Below the pieces are notes generated by a model. It made no database searches. It was given only the letters and a program-made list of their open reading frames with translations, and was not told where the DNA came from. Both the position numbers and the translations under genes were made by a program. A stretch of 64,000 nucleotides of DNA from Verrucomicrobiota bacterium (GTDB lineage: Bacteria; Verrucomicrobiota; Verrucomicrobiia; Limisphaerales; UBA11358), in contig JAGWNY010000003.1 in the NCBI GenBank assembly GCA_028872915.1, positions 1-64,000 of the forward strand. Reading direction: 5' to 3'. The stretch's first letter is position 1; each line of letters begins with the position of its first letter. Below, one piece after another: positions 17,755-27,253 of the stretch.

Positions 17755-18885
17755 ATGGCTGTTTTGCGAACCCGGATTCAAAACCCGCAATCGTTGGCGC
17801 GTCCCCTCGTGCGCCGGTTGCGGCCTTACGCCTATGGCGAGCAGCCGAAAATCGCCGGCCTGATCAAGCTCAATACCAACGAAAATCCGTACCCGCCATC
17901 ACCCCGCGTGCTGCGGGCGTTGAAGGCTGCGGTGGATGGCCGGCTGCGGCTGTATCCAAATCCCACCGCGCAGGCGCTCCGCGAAAAACTGGGCCGGTTG
18001 CACGGTGCCGCCGCCGCCGCCATCATCGTGGGCAACGGTTCGGATGAATTGCTGGCGCTGGCAGTGCGGGCGTTTGTCGAGCCGGCGACCGCAGGCGGGC
18101 GGGCCGGCGGCGGTGGGAACGTCGTGCAATATTTTACGCCAAGTTATTCGCTGTATCCGGTCCTGGCGGACATTCATGGCGCAACGAAAAATCCCGTGCA
18201 CCTCAAACCGGATTTTGGGCTGCCGGCGCCTGGGGAATTGAAACGGGATGGACGCTGGAGGTCTGATGCCGCACTGACGCTGGTGACCACGCCAAACGCG
18301 CCGAGCGGACGCGGTTACACAACGTCCGAACTGGAGGGATTCTGCCGGGCGCAGCGAGGCGTGGTGGTTTTGGACGAGGCCTACGCGAATTTTGCGGACG
18401 AAGACGCCATGCGCCTGGCCATGACATTTCCGCACGTAATTGTTGCGCGCACGTTTTCGAAGGCCTTTTCGCTTTGTTTCCAGCGGGTGGGTTATTTTGT
18501 GGGACATCCTTCGCTCATCGCGGTTCTGCACAAGATTCGGGACAGTTACAATGTCAACGGCCTGGGACAGATTGCCGCCGCTGCCACGCTGGCGGATTTG
18601 GACTATTACCGGGCGAACATCAAAAAAATCATCCAGACACGGCAATGGTTGACCAGGGAACTGGCGGGCATGGGGTTTCAAACGTTTCCGAGCCGGACGA
18701 ATTTCATTCTCACGCAGCCGCCACGGTTCACGGCGGAGGAATGGCTGGGAAAACTGCGGAAGAAGAAGATTCTGGTGCGTTGGTTCGGCTCGCCGGAATT
18801 GAAAAATTATCTGCGCATTACGATTGGCACGGCGGCGGAGGCGGCGATTTTGGCAAAGGCGGCCAGGAAGATACTGGGCCAATAG
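17755..18885 (+). CDS. hisC: Histidinol-phosphate aminotransferase
   Basis: A PLP-dependent class I/II aminotransferase that makes histidinol phosphate, 376 residues from the ATG at 17755. Family features are KLNTNENPYPPSP at the N-terminus, the VGNGSDELLAL segment, TPNAPSGRG, and the PLP lysine in ARTFSKAFSLCFQRVGYFVG. No other histidine gene is adjacent. Homologues sometimes also act on aromatic amino acids. An in-frame TTG seven codons upstream is an unlikely start. Confidence 0.92.
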   Translation: MAVLRTRIQNPQSLARPLVRRLRPYAYGEQPKIAGLIKLNTNENPYPPSPRVLRALKAAVDGRLRLYPNPTAQALREKLGRLHGAAAAAIIVGNGSDELLALAVRAFVEPATAGGRAGGGGNVVQYFTPSYSLYPVLADIHGATKNPVHLKPDFGLPAPGELKRDGRWRSDAALTLVTTPNAPSGRGYTTSELEGFCRAQRGVVVLDEAYANFADEDAMRLAMTFPHVIVARTFSKAFSLCFQRVGYFVGHPSLIAVLHKIRDSYNVNGLGQIAAAATLADLDYYRANIKKIIQTRQWLTRELAGMGFQTFPSRTNFILTQPPRFTAEEWLGKLRKKKILVRWFGSPELKNYLRITIGTAAEAAILAKAARKILGQ

Positions 18886-18957
18886 CCGGCGCCATCCGGC
18901 TGGCGGAGCTTTTCTTTTTGTTTTGGCTCGCACGCGGCGATTTTGTTAAAAGCTTGC

Positions 18958-19617
18958 GTGCGTTTTCCCAGACTTTCAAATCCGGCCGCGGTGCGCGTCG
19001 TGCCATTTGTGATTTTCGCGTTGCTGACGGTTTGCCAGGGAAAATTGGGCGCGGCGTCCGCGTATTGGTTTTACCTGGCCAAGATCGTCGTGGGCGCATG
19101 GCTCATCCGGGAGATATATCCGCGGGTCCCGGAAATGCGCTGGGCGATGAGTTGGGAGGCGGGCGTGGCGGGCGTGGCGATTTTTGCGGCCTGGGTGGGA
19201 CTGGATGGACGGTATCCGCGGTTTTCGCATACTGGGGCGACGGGGAATCCCAACGATGTATTTGGCCAAGGCTCCGCCCTGGCATGGTTTTTCATCGGTA
19301 TCCATGTTTTGGGAATGACATTTGTCGTTCCGCCCATTGAAGAGGTTTTTTACCGGTCGTTTATGTATCGGGCGATTGCCCAACGCGATTTTTTGTCCAT
19401 GCCCTTTAACCGGTTTCTGCCGCTGCCATTTTTTGCGACGGCGGTTGTTTTTGGGTTTTCCCATGCCGAATGGCTTCCGGGAATTATATGCGGAATGGCG
19501 TACCAATGGCTTGTGCTGAGGAAGAACCGGTTGGGCGATGCCATGATGGCCCATGCAATTACCAATTTTCTGCTGGGGCTATGGATTGTGTGGAACGGCG
19601 CGTGGCATTTTTGGTAA
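18958..19617 (+). CDS. CPBP-family intramembrane metalloprotease (CAAX protease-related)
   Basis: About 219 residues and highly hydrophobic. The three ABI/CPBP motifs are present: EEVFYRSFMYR (glutamate pair and arginine), FGFSHAEW (histidine) and HAITNFLLG (histidine plus asparagine). The layout resembles the CAAX-protease-related protein found with exosortase systems, but no exosortase is in the window. The start is uncertain: GTG at 18958 or TTG at 18943, neither with a clear ribosome-binding site. It follows hisC by about 70 bp. Confidence 0.8.
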   Translation: MRFPRLSNPAAVRVVPFVIFALLTVCQGKLGAASAYWFYLAKIVVGAWLIREIYPRVPEMRWAMSWEAGVAGVAIFAAWVGLDGRYPRFSHTGATGNPNDVFGQGSALAWFFIGIHVLGMTFVVPPIEEVFYRSFMYRAIAQRDFLSMPFNRFLPLPFFATAVVFGFSHAEWLPGIICGMAYQWLVLRKNRLGDAMMAHAITNFLLGLWIVWNGAWHFW

Positions 19618-19751
19618 TGGCGGATTACGGCGCGGCAGCCTTCGCCGCACCGCCCCTGGTGAAGACTGGAGGATTTACCCCAGTTGCCGGCGATGCCAGG
19701 AGGATTATGGTATGGTGATGAGGAAATTTCGCAAGCCATAACCGCGTCCCG

Positions 19752-20501
19752 ATGAAAGCCGCCCTGCGTATTATCAACCTCGAAGACAACGCCCGTGACG
19801 CGGAGTTGAATGAGGCCATGCTGTCAGCCCGTTGGCCGGAGTGCGAATTGGTGAGGGTGGACAGCCGCCAGGAATTCCTGGCGGTCCTGGACGCCGGCGG
19901 CATTGATTTGATTCTTTCCGATTATACCATGCCGGCCTTCAGCGGACTTGAAGCGTTGGAGCTGGCGCGGCGGCAGTGTCCGGAAGTCCCCTTTCTGTTT
20001 GTTTCAGGCACAATCGGCGAGGACGCCGCGATTGAAGCCATGAAGAACGGCGCCACTGACTATGTATTAAAGCACCGGTTGATGCGATTGATTCCCGCCG
20101 CGGACCGGGCATTGCGGGAGGCGGAGGAACGCCAGGAACGCCAACAGGCCGAGGAGGCCATGAGGGAATCCGAGCACAAGTACCGCACGCTGTTCGAGTG
20201 CCTCGGCGACGCGGCGTTTCTGACGGACGACCAGACTGGAAAAATTATTGACAGTAATCAGCGCGCGGAAGCGGCGCTGGGCTGCGCGCGCGGAGACATC
20301 GTCGGGCGAAAAATCGGCCACTTTGCGCGTCATTGCCTGGACCCGGAAAAAGAGAATGAAGCGGTGATCCGGTGCGATCTGGTCCGCACGGACGGGCGGA
20401 CGATTCCGGTGGAGATGCGGAACACGCGATTGACGCTTTACGGGCGGCCGTTGATTTTGCGGTTGTGCCATGAAATGTCGGCGGACCGGCCCGACGAGTG
20501 A
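19752..20501 (+). CDS. Response regulator receiver-PAS domain protein without output domain
   Basis: A 249-residue protein. The receiver domain (residues 5-120) has the acidic pair LEDN, phospho-acceptor Asp57 in LILSDYTMP, FVSGT, and the conserved lysine in VLKHRL. A short coiled segment (EAEERQERQQAEEAMRESE) joins a PAS domain (about 140-240) with the usual YRTLFECLGDAAFLTD start. No histidine kinase, GGDEF or DNA-binding domain follows, so it may act through protein contacts or pass a signal to a separate kinase. No cognate kinase is adjacent. Confidence 0.88.
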   Translation: MKAALRIINLEDNARDAELNEAMLSARWPECELVRVDSRQEFLAVLDAGGIDLILSDYTMPAFSGLEALELARRQCPEVPFLFVSGTIGEDAAIEAMKNGATDYVLKHRLMRLIPAADRALREAEERQERQQAEEAMRESEHKYRTLFECLGDAAFLTDDQTGKIIDSNQRAEAALGCARGDIVGRKIGHFARHCLDPEKENEAVIRCDLVRTDGRTIPVEMRNTRLTLYGRPLILRLCHEMSADRPDE

Positions 20502-20515
20502 TCAGGCACGGCGAT

Positions 20516-21223
20516 TCAATGCCGGGGGGCAGCGGGACTTTGGAGGGCGGCAATCATGCTTTCAAAGATGAATCTCCCGTCGGCGCTGCCGAGGATGCAT
20601 TCGCAGGCCCGGTCCGGGTGCGGCATGAGGCCGGCGACGTTGCGGCGCTCGTTGCAGATGCCGGCGATGTTCATGAGCGAACCGTTGGGATTGGCATTGT
20701 CGGTGAGAGCGCCCTGGATGTCGCAGTATTGCCAAAGGACCTGGCGGCGGGAGAACAGTGCTTCCAGCGTCCCGGGATCGGCATAGTAGCAGCCTTCGCC
20801 ATGGGCGATGGGAATTTTCAGGATTTTATGGGCCGGAATCCGGCTAGTGAACGGGGTATCGAGGTTTGCCGTTTTCAAGAACACTTGTTCGCAATGGAAT
20901 TGGAGGTCGCGGTTGCGAACGAGCGCGCCGGGAAGAAGGCCCGCTTCGCATAAAATCTGGAATCCATTGCAAATGCCCAGCACCAGGCCGCCTTCGGCGG
21001 CAAAGCCCTGCACGGCCTGCATGACGGGGCTGAAACGGGCAATGGCGCCGGTCCGCAGATAATCGCCGTAGCTGAATCCGCCGGGAATAATGACGGCGTC
21101 CGCGCCGCCGAGGAAGGTTTCCTTGTGCCAAAGCAGGCTGGCGGAATGGCCCAAAACGCGAACGGCATGAACGCAATCCTGGTCGCAATTGCTGGCGGGA
21201 AACTGGAGGACGGCAAAATTCAT
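20516..21223 (-). CDS. purQ: Phosphoribosylformylglycinamidine synthase glutaminase subunit
   Basis: The 235-residue glutamine amidotransferase subunit supplies ammonia to PurL in purine synthesis. Class I glutaminase motifs are clear: [11 protein letters not shown], the nucleophile cysteine in [10 protein letters not shown], and the late His-Pro in [11 protein letters not shown]. The ATG at 21223 gives the family start [12 protein letters not shown]. purS lies 33 bp upstream on the same strand; purL is not in the window. Confidence 0.95.
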   Translation of the reverse strand: MNFAVLQFPASNCDQDCVHAVRVLGHSASLLWHKETFLGGADAVIIPGGFSYGDYLRTGAIARFSPVMQAVQGFAAEGGLVLGICNGFQILCEAGLLPGALVRNRDLQFHCEQVFLKTANLDTPFTSRIPAHKILKIPIAHGEGCYYADPGTLEALFSRRQVLWQYCDIQGALTDNANPNGSLMNIAGICNERRNVAGLMPHPDRACECILGSADGRFIFESMIAALQSPAAPRH

Positions 21224-21256
21224 TTCGTTCAAGGCCGGGAAACAGAGGCCGCCGGA

Positions 21257-21496
21257 TTACTCCATTTCGAGCCGGTAATCTTCAATGATCGGGTTGCTGA
21301 GAAAATCATGGGCGGCCTGGTCCAATTGCCGGCGGACGGCTTCGCCGTCCGTTCCATCCAATTCGATCTCCAGATATTTGCCCACGTGGACGGCCCTGAT
21401 GCCGCGATAGCCCATCTGCTCCAGGGCATTTTGGACGGTCTTGCCCTGCGGGTCCACGACGGCTTTTTTTGGCGTGACGATGATTTTTGCTTTCAT
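21257..21496 (-). CDS. purS: Phosphoribosylformylglycinamidine synthase subunit PurS
   Basis: A 79-residue small subunit that bridges PurQ and PurL. It reads MKAKIIVTPKKAVVDPQGKT, then ALEQMGYRGIRAVHVGKYLEI, matching the family. The ATG at 21496 is chosen by family length; the frame stays open upstream but without conserved sequence. It is transcribed with purQ. Confidence 0.93.
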   Translation of the reverse strand: MKAKIIVTPKKAVVDPQGKTVQNALEQMGYRGIRAVHVGKYLEIELDGTDGEAVRRQLDQAAHDFLSNPIIEDYRLEME

Positions 21497-21744
21497 GTAA
21501 AGCCGGATGGGATGGAACCGCCGGCGGCGACATGATGAGGCAGCAGGGCGGGCATGGCGAGACTTTTCAGCCTTTCCGCGCGGCTCATTTTGGGGCCTTG
21601 CGGGCCAAAACACCGGCGTGGCCATAAAACCCGCGGCCCTTGATTCAAGCGATTGGCCGATGCGTCATCCCGATCACGAAACAAAGGTTTCTCGCATGGC
21701 GGATTCGGCTTTCTGCGCCGCAGGCGGTGTGCTAAAAGGGCGAG

Positions 21745-22659
21745 GTGGACAATGTCACCAAATTGGCGAACGATCTGGTCGCCTCGTATGCGCGCGTGGG
21801 CGGCATCAACCATCTGGACGGAAAAAATCTGCCGTCCAAACGGGCGATTGTGGCGATTACGCAGGATTTGCTGCGCCTGCTGTTTCCGGGATTTTTTGAC
21901 GAAAAGCCGGTGCATTCGTCCGAAATCAAAGTGGAAACCGCGGCGCTGTTGGACTCGATATCAGGGAGATTGGAGGATGAAATCCGCAAAAGCCTGGAAT
22001 ACGAGCGTCCGCCGGATTCGCCGAAAAAGGACCTGACCACGATGGCGCATGGGCTGACGATGGATTTTCTTGAGAAACTGGAGGGCATCCGGGCCGTGCT
22101 GCAAACGGACGTGGAAGCGGCGTTTGACGGCGACCCGGCGGCGGCCAGCCGCGATGAAGTGATCGTGTCGTATCCGTTTGTGGAGGCCATTGCGGTACAG
22201 CGGCTGGCCCATGAATTGTATCTTCGCGGGATTGCGCTGATTCCGCGCATCATGACCGAATGGGCGCATTTCCGGTCGGGAATGGATTTGCATCCTGGGG
22301 CGCGGATCGGCACGCATTTTTTCGTGGACCATTGCACGGGCACGGTGGTGGGGGAAACCGCGGTGATCGGGAATCACGTTAAGATGTATCATGGAGTGAC
22401 GCTGGGCGCCAAGTCCACCAGCGGCGGGCAGGCACTGCGCGGGAAGAAACGGCATCCGACGATTGAAGACGACGTGACGATTTATCCCGGAGCCACGATC
22501 CTGGGGGGCGAAACGGTGATCGGAGCTGGCAGCACCATCGGCGGCAATGTTTTTATCATGGACAGCGTGGCGCCCCGGTCGCTGGTGATTTACGACGGCC
22601 TGGACATGCGGGTGCTGAGCAAGGCTGACGCGAAGACGGGGTTGGATTTTCAGATTTAA
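21745..22659 (+). CDS. cysE: Serine O-acetyltransferase, long form (CysE/EpsC type)
   Basis: A 304-residue enzyme that acetylates serine for cysteine synthesis. The N-terminal helical part is followed by a left-handed beta-helix of hexapeptide repeats. Core motifs include MDLHPGARIG, FFVDHCTGTVVGETAVIG, MYHGVTLGAKS and HPTIEDDVTIYPGATILGG, with the catalytic histidines in DHCTG and YHGVTLG. The start is GTG at 21745, preceded by an AAAAGGG run. Long forms of this kind are common in Bacteroidetes and Verrucomicrobia. Confidence 0.93.
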   Translation: MDNVTKLANDLVASYARVGGINHLDGKNLPSKRAIVAITQDLLRLLFPGFFDEKPVHSSEIKVETAALLDSISGRLEDEIRKSLEYERPPDSPKKDLTTMAHGLTMDFLEKLEGIRAVLQTDVEAAFDGDPAAASRDEVIVSYPFVEAIAVQRLAHELYLRGIALIPRIMTEWAHFRSGMDLHPGARIGTHFFVDHCTGTVVGETAVIGNHVKMYHGVTLGAKSTSGGQALRGKKRHPTIEDDVTIYPGATILGGETVIGAGSTIGGNVFIMDSVAPRSLVIYDGLDMRVLSKADAKTGLDFQI

Positions 22660-22689
22660 GCCGTGTCCATGCACGGTCCCGCCATACCC

Positions 22690-24669
22690 TCACAGCCGGT
22701 TCCACCAGACGGCCGAGGGGCGGGGAACGTCAAAGCGAACGCGGCTGGCGGGGCTTTCGAGGGTGTAGATGGAATAAGACGTTGACTTGAGGAAAAAATG
22801 GCCGGCGGCAAGGCGACGAAGCCGATGCTGGAAAATCCACACGGGCTTGAGGGGCCGGAGCCAGGCGGGCGTCATCTCTTTTTTTTGGCCCATTTCGCGG
22901 ATGGCGTTGGGCTTCAGGTTCATGTTTTCGCCGGTGTCGGCGAAAACGGAGGTGAAAGTATTGCAAACGGCCATGGGCGCCTTGTTTTTCATCAATTCCA
23001 GAATCCAGTGGAAATCACCCAGGTCGCGCCACTGGGTATCGAAGAAAATTCCGCGTTCAAAGATGACCTTCCGCCGGATGAAGATGCCGCTGGTAAGGAT
23101 CGGGAAGCGAAACCAGACTTGCCAGGGATGGGGAGCCATTTGATGGCGGTGGCAGATGTAGCGGCCGGAGCCGTCCGTGATGATGCTTCCGGCAAGGGCC
23201 ACCTCGATGTGCGGGTGCGCTTCAAAAAAATCCCGGACCGCCTTGAGGCCGCCTGGAAGGTATTGTTCATCGCAATTGAGATAGGCGAGGATGTCGCCGG
23301 TGGCGCGGCGATAGCCGCGGTTCACGGCATCATACATGCCGGCGTCCTTTTCAATAAAGGCGCGTACGCGCGGGTCGCGCGGCAGCCATTCCTGGGTGCC
23401 GTCATCGGAACAGGAATCCTGGATGATGTGTTCATGGTCCACGCCCTCCTGATCCGCCACGGAAGCAATGCAAAGCTTGAGCCAGGCGGAATTACGGTAG
23501 CTGGGAGTGACGATGGAAAATTTCAAGGGTTGTGCCCATTGAGGACTTTGGGGTTGGCTTCCGGCGCCCACGCGCCATTGCCGCACCCGCTTCCAGACCG
23601 GCAGCGGGAGATGGCAAAGCATGCGGCGTTTGACGTCGGCCCATGCGCGCCACCATGAATACACCGCCGCGTCACGGATTTGCGTGACGCGGCCCGGCAT
23701 GGATGCGCCGGAGCCGTCTGCCAACGCCCGCGCGAACATGGTATCGGGATAGCGCTCGCGCCACAGCCGCGCGTATCGGCCGAATTTCGCGATCAGCGCG
23801 GGAGGGAGGAGTTCATCCTTGAGGCGGTCCTTTCGCAGTTGGCCGGAGTGGATGGCCGCATGGTGCCTGCCTTCGGGAACCATGGAGTAATCCGCGGACT
23901 TCAGGTCCAACATGCGCGGGTCAAAGTCCACGCCCAAAAAGGCGCAGATTTGGCGCATCTCGGTTTCGGGCCGGGAGAGGAGATCGTTGTAGGTCAGTTC
24001 GTGGACGCGCCGACCGGCGGCGCGCAGTTTCAAAACACCATCGGCAAGACGCTGGCCGCCGAACAATACCCGGGCCATGATGCCGTGGCTCCGAAAAAAC
24101 CGGTTTTGCCGGCCGGCGAGCGCCGCGCTGCGGCAACAATCCAGCGGGTCGCGCCAGATAACAATGAAATCCGCTTCCGGAAAAATGGCGGCGATTTGCG
24201 GAAGGCACGTGTGATAAAAAGGGGCCTTGCCCCCAATCACCGCCGGCTCTCCGCCGCGGGCAGCCCAGGCTCGAAACAAGGCCATTTGACATTCGCGGCC
24301 CGTCTCGTTGACCGGAAGCGCGGCGGGGTCGAGACGGTGGCGGCTTATGGCCTGATTGTAAAACTCAAGGCGGGTCGGCCAGTCCGCAGCCAGACGGCGA
24401 TGCAAACGTTGCGGAAAAAGCGCGAACAATTCGGACTCAAATACCAGGGCGATTTGGGGATGCTGGTTGAGCATGGAGTAAAGCAAGGACGTACCCGATC
24501 GCCAGAGGCCGGTGACAAACAGGACTTTTTGCGCGGGCGGCGCCGTTTGCGGTGTTCCCGCGCGCGAGTCCGAGACGCCTCGGGAAGCGTTGAAAAGGTT
24601 TGAAGATTCCATCTCCCCGCCGAAGGCTGAAAGAAGCGCCGTGAGGATATGGGTCTTGAGAAATGACAT
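22690..24669 (-). CDS. Fusion of a sulfotransferase and a family 2 glycosyltransferase
   Basis: A 659-residue protein with two enzyme domains. Residues about 48-305 look like a PAPS-dependent sulfotransferase: the 5'-phosphosulfate loop is GLWRSGTSLLYSML (RSGTSLL at 57-63), and VIWRDPLDCCRSAAL at about 170-184 fits the 3'-phosphate site. Residues about 383-600 form a GT2 glycosyltransferase starting KFSIVTPSYRNSAWL, with the acid motif NCDEQYLPGG at 465-474. There are no membrane segments and no signal peptide, so it should work in the cytoplasm on a polysaccharide or lipid-linked sugar. The start at 24669 (MSFLKTHILT) is used rather than an in-frame extension. The acceptor is unknown. Confidence 0.82.
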   Translation of the reverse strand: MSFLKTHILTALLSAFGGEMESSNLFNASRGVSDSRAGTPQTAPPAQKVLFVTGLWRSGTSLLYSMLNQHPQIALVFESELFALFPQRLHRRLAADWPTRLEFYNQAISRHRLDPAALPVNETGRECQMALFRAWAARGGEPAVIGGKAPFYHTCLPQIAAIFPEADFIVIWRDPLDCCRSAALAGRQNRFFRSHGIMARVLFGGQRLADGVLKLRAAGRRVHELTYNDLLSRPETEMRQICAFLGVDFDPRMLDLKSADYSMVPEGRHHAAIHSGQLRKDRLKDELLPPALIAKFGRYARLWRERYPDTMFARALADGSGASMPGRVTQIRDAAVYSWWRAWADVKRRMLCHLPLPVWKRVRQWRVGAGSQPQSPQWAQPLKFSIVTPSYRNSAWLKLCIASVADQEGVDHEHIIQDSCSDDGTQEWLPRDPRVRAFIEKDAGMYDAVNRGYRRATGDILAYLNCDEQYLPGGLKAVRDFFEAHPHIEVALAGSIITDGSGRYICHRHQMAPHPWQVWFRFPILTSGIFIRRKVIFERGIFFDTQWRDLGDFHWILELMKNKAPMAVCNTFTSVFADTGENMNLKPNAIREMGQKKEMTPAWLRPLKPVWIFQHRLRRLAAGHFFLKSTSYSIYTLESPASRVRFDVPRPSAVWWNRL

Positions 24670-24807
24670 GATTCTGGAATGTAACAGGCGCAAAAAAAAT
24701 GAATCAAGTAAAATGGCCTTGTTTGCTGGAAATTGAGGGGAAAGCGGCTTGCCAGCGAATCCCGCAGGGAGGAACATTTGCGGAAATTGAAAAAATAAAG
24801 GATAATA

Positions 24808-25494
24808 ATGAAGAATCCGTTGCAATTGATGGGCCAGATTTGTCCACTCGCCGCCACGGCGGTCTCAACCGTCGTTTTTACCATGGCCATGACGGGATGC
24901 CGATCGGGACTGAGTCAGGCCGGAATGGCGGTACATCCGGCGGCCGTTGCCGCGCCGGCGCCAGGCGCGCCCGCTGCCCCGGCAACGCCTTCCAAACCGA
25001 TTCCCGTGCCAGGCCCGCCGGCCATGCATCCCGAGGCAACGAAGATCATCCGCATTGACGCCGGCGCGGCCAGCTCCCATACGGATGCGGCAGGTCACGT
25101 GTGGCTGGCGGACCAGGGATTTTCCGGAGGGCAAACGGCGGCGCGCCCGCACGACTTGCCGATTGCCAATACGGCCGATCCGGAGATTTATCGCACGGAG
25201 CATTTTGGGATGCGTTCGTTTTCCTGGAAACTGCCCAACGGCAGATACATCGTGAAACTGTTTTTTGCGGAGACGTATGACCAGGCGGCGGGGCCGGGAA
25301 AACGTGTTTTTTCGTTTGATGTGAACGGCGCGGGATTCATGGGCTTTGACGTTTATGCGCTGGCGCGAGGGCGCGATCGGGCCGTGACGCAAACGGTTTA
25401 TGTGGACGTGACGAATGGAGAGTTGACCATCACGTTCACGCCGCAAGTGCAACAACCGGAAATCAATGGCATCGAAATCGTTTCGCAACGTTGA
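24808..25494 (+). CDS. Malectin-domain lipoprotein
   Basis: A 228-residue protein. The signal peptide ends in a lipobox, TMAMTGC, so it is probably anchored by a lipidated cysteine at residue 31. An Ala/Pro-rich spacer (about 40-70) leads to a malectin-like carbohydrate-binding domain: IRIDAGA, WLADQGFSGGQ, PEIYRTEHFGM, YIVKLFFAETYD and FSFDVNG. A ribosome-binding site (AAGGAT) precedes the ATG. It is divergent from the sulfotransferase-GT gene across 138 bp and is followed by another secreted protein, suggesting an envelope role. Confidence 0.85.
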   Translation: MKNPLQLMGQICPLAATAVSTVVFTMAMTGCRSGLSQAGMAVHPAAVAAPAPGAPAAPATPSKPIPVPGPPAMHPEATKIIRIDAGAASSHTDAAGHVWLADQGFSGGQTAARPHDLPIANTADPEIYRTEHFGMRSFSWKLPNGRYIVKLFFAETYDQAAGPGKRVFSFDVNGAGFMGFDVYALARGRDRAVTQTVYVDVTNGELTITFTPQVQQPEINGIEIVSQR

Positions 25495-25524
25495 GCGAGC
25501 GCGCCGGCCGGCGACAGTGCTTTC

Positions 25525-27222
25525 ATGAAGTTTTTTCAGCGTCATGTCTTTGCAGCAGGTTGGGGGGTCCTGTTTGGCCTGCTGGCGTGCGCCAGCGCGA
25601 GCGGACAGGCGCCGGTGACGGTGGGTTTGAATTTTCTGGCCAGCAGTTACAACACGAATTCCGCGGACACGCCTCCGGATTCCGACGGTGCCATCGGCCC
25701 GAAATACTTCGTGGAGTTCATCAATGACGAGTTCGCGGTTTACAACCGGACGAACGGCGCGAGCGTGCTGCGGAGGTCTGATTTGGACTTCTGGAACCTC
25801 GGCGGAATCAATTTTTCACCGGACGACGACGTATCGGACCCGCGGGTGATTTATGATCCGCAATCGCAGCGATGGTTTGCCTCGCAGATAGATTTCGACG
25901 CCACGGCGGCGAACAACGGGCAGGACTTCACGCTGGAAGCGAATGATTTTCTGATCGCCATTTCAGCGACATCAGACCCGCGAGGATCGTGGCAGGCGTT
26001 CCGGTTTCAAGCCGATCCGGACAACGGAGATTTCGCGGATTTTCCAACGCTGGGCATGGACAGCAACGCCGTCTATCTGGCGGGCGAATTTTTTCACGGC
26101 CAAAACAATGAAATTGGGCCGGGACTGGTCTCCCTTCCGAAGGCGGATTTGTTGGGGTCCACGCCAACGGTAATGAACCGGACGTGGTTCGGGGTGACGA
26201 GCTACACGAATCTGGGCGAAGTCATCCAGCCGGTGCGATGTTTTGACGGCAGCGAGGCGGGAGCGATGTTGGCGGTCGAGAACGCCGGCACAACGAGCGA
26301 TTTTTATTCAAATCTGGTGAATTTCGCCGTCGTCAATGGCGGAACGTCCAACGCCTCTCTCACCGCGCCCCTCCGCATTCCTGTGACGCCTTACATGGTG
26401 CCGATCAATCCCGACCTGGGTTACCCTCAGTTCGCCCCCGTTCAACCGGATGGCACAAGGACGCTTCAGGCGAACGACGCCCGACTGAGCGCGGCGGACT
26501 ATGCGGTTGGGGGGGTACTTTATGCGGCCCACAGCACTGAATTAAACAATCGCATTGCGATTCGCTGGTACCGGATTAATGCCGCGACACATGCCGTCTT
26601 GGAATCGGGCACGATTGCCGACACCAATCTGGACCTGTTTTTTCCTTGCATTGCGGCCAACGCCAATGGCGTGGTGGTCATTGCGTATAATGGTTCGGGC
26701 AGCAACACGTTCGTCAGCAGTTTTGCGGCGGCTGGGCTGACGGTAAACGGCACGACGACGTTTGGCGCGCCGGTTCTGCTCCGGGCAGGAAGCGTGAGTT
26801 ACCACGATGCCAACGAACTGAGCGCGCAAACGTTGATGCTGCCGGTTGTGGACAGTCGCTGGGGCGATTATGGCACCGTGACAGTGGACCCGACGAATCC
26901 GGACAATTTCTGGGTCATCCAGGAATTTCCATCGGACGCCGATCCCACCCTGGGCGTGGGCGTGTGGTCCACCCAGGTCAGCGAATTGATGGCATCGCTG
27001 CCGGCGCCGCGGCTGAGCGTGGCCGTTTCCGGAACAAACGCCATTGTTTCATGGCCGCTGTTTGCCGCAGCCTATCAGCTTGAGTCCTCAACCAATCTGG
27101 CGGCGCCGCCGGCATGGTCGTCCGTGGGACAAACGACACAGACGAACCTGAATGAAATTTTTGTAACGATTCCCATTTCAACCGCAAGCCATGAATTTTT
27201 CCGACTGGAAGAGCCGCAGTGA
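25525..27222 (+). CDS. Secreted protein with C-terminal Fn3-like FFRL domain
   Basis: A 565-residue exported protein with a signal peptide (residues 1-28, cleavage near ASG-QAP). The main part looks beta-rich with repeated D-P and W segments (DPRGSWQAFRF, NPDNFWVIQEF, VVDSRWGDYGTV) typical of beta-propeller-like folds. The last 70 residues (VSGTNAIVSWPLFAAAYQLES, then SSTNL ... HEFFRLEEP) match a tail module widespread in Pedosphaera-type Verrucomicrobia. The catalytic function is unknown. It follows the malectin lipoprotein by 30 bp on the same strand. Confidence 0.8.
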   Translation: MKFFQRHVFAAGWGVLFGLLACASASGQAPVTVGLNFLASSYNTNSADTPPDSDGAIGPKYFVEFINDEFAVYNRTNGASVLRRSDLDFWNLGGINFSPDDDVSDPRVIYDPQSQRWFASQIDFDATAANNGQDFTLEANDFLIAISATSDPRGSWQAFRFQADPDNGDFADFPTLGMDSNAVYLAGEFFHGQNNEIGPGLVSLPKADLLGSTPTVMNRTWFGVTSYTNLGEVIQPVRCFDGSEAGAMLAVENAGTTSDFYSNLVNFAVVNGGTSNASLTAPLRIPVTPYMVPINPDLGYPQFAPVQPDGTRTLQANDARLSAADYAVGGVLYAAHSTELNNRIAIRWYRINAATHAVLESGTIADTNLDLFFPCIAANANGVVVIAYNGSGSNTFVSSFAAAGLTVNGTTTFGAPVLLRAGSVSYHDANELSAQTLMLPVVDSRWGDYGTVTVDPTNPDNFWVIQEFPSDADPTLGVGVWSTQVSELMASLPAPRLSVAVSGTNAIVSWPLFAAAYQLESSTNLAAPPAWSSVGQTTQTNLNEIFVTIPISTASHEFFRLEEPQ

Positions 27223-27253
27223 ATGGCGCGCCTTGAGCGGTTGAATGCGGACG

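Noticed and set aside
18816-18836. TTGGCACG match inside hisC as a sigma-54 promoter
   Set aside because: The second box lacks the invariant GC at the 10-bp spacing and the site is within a gene.
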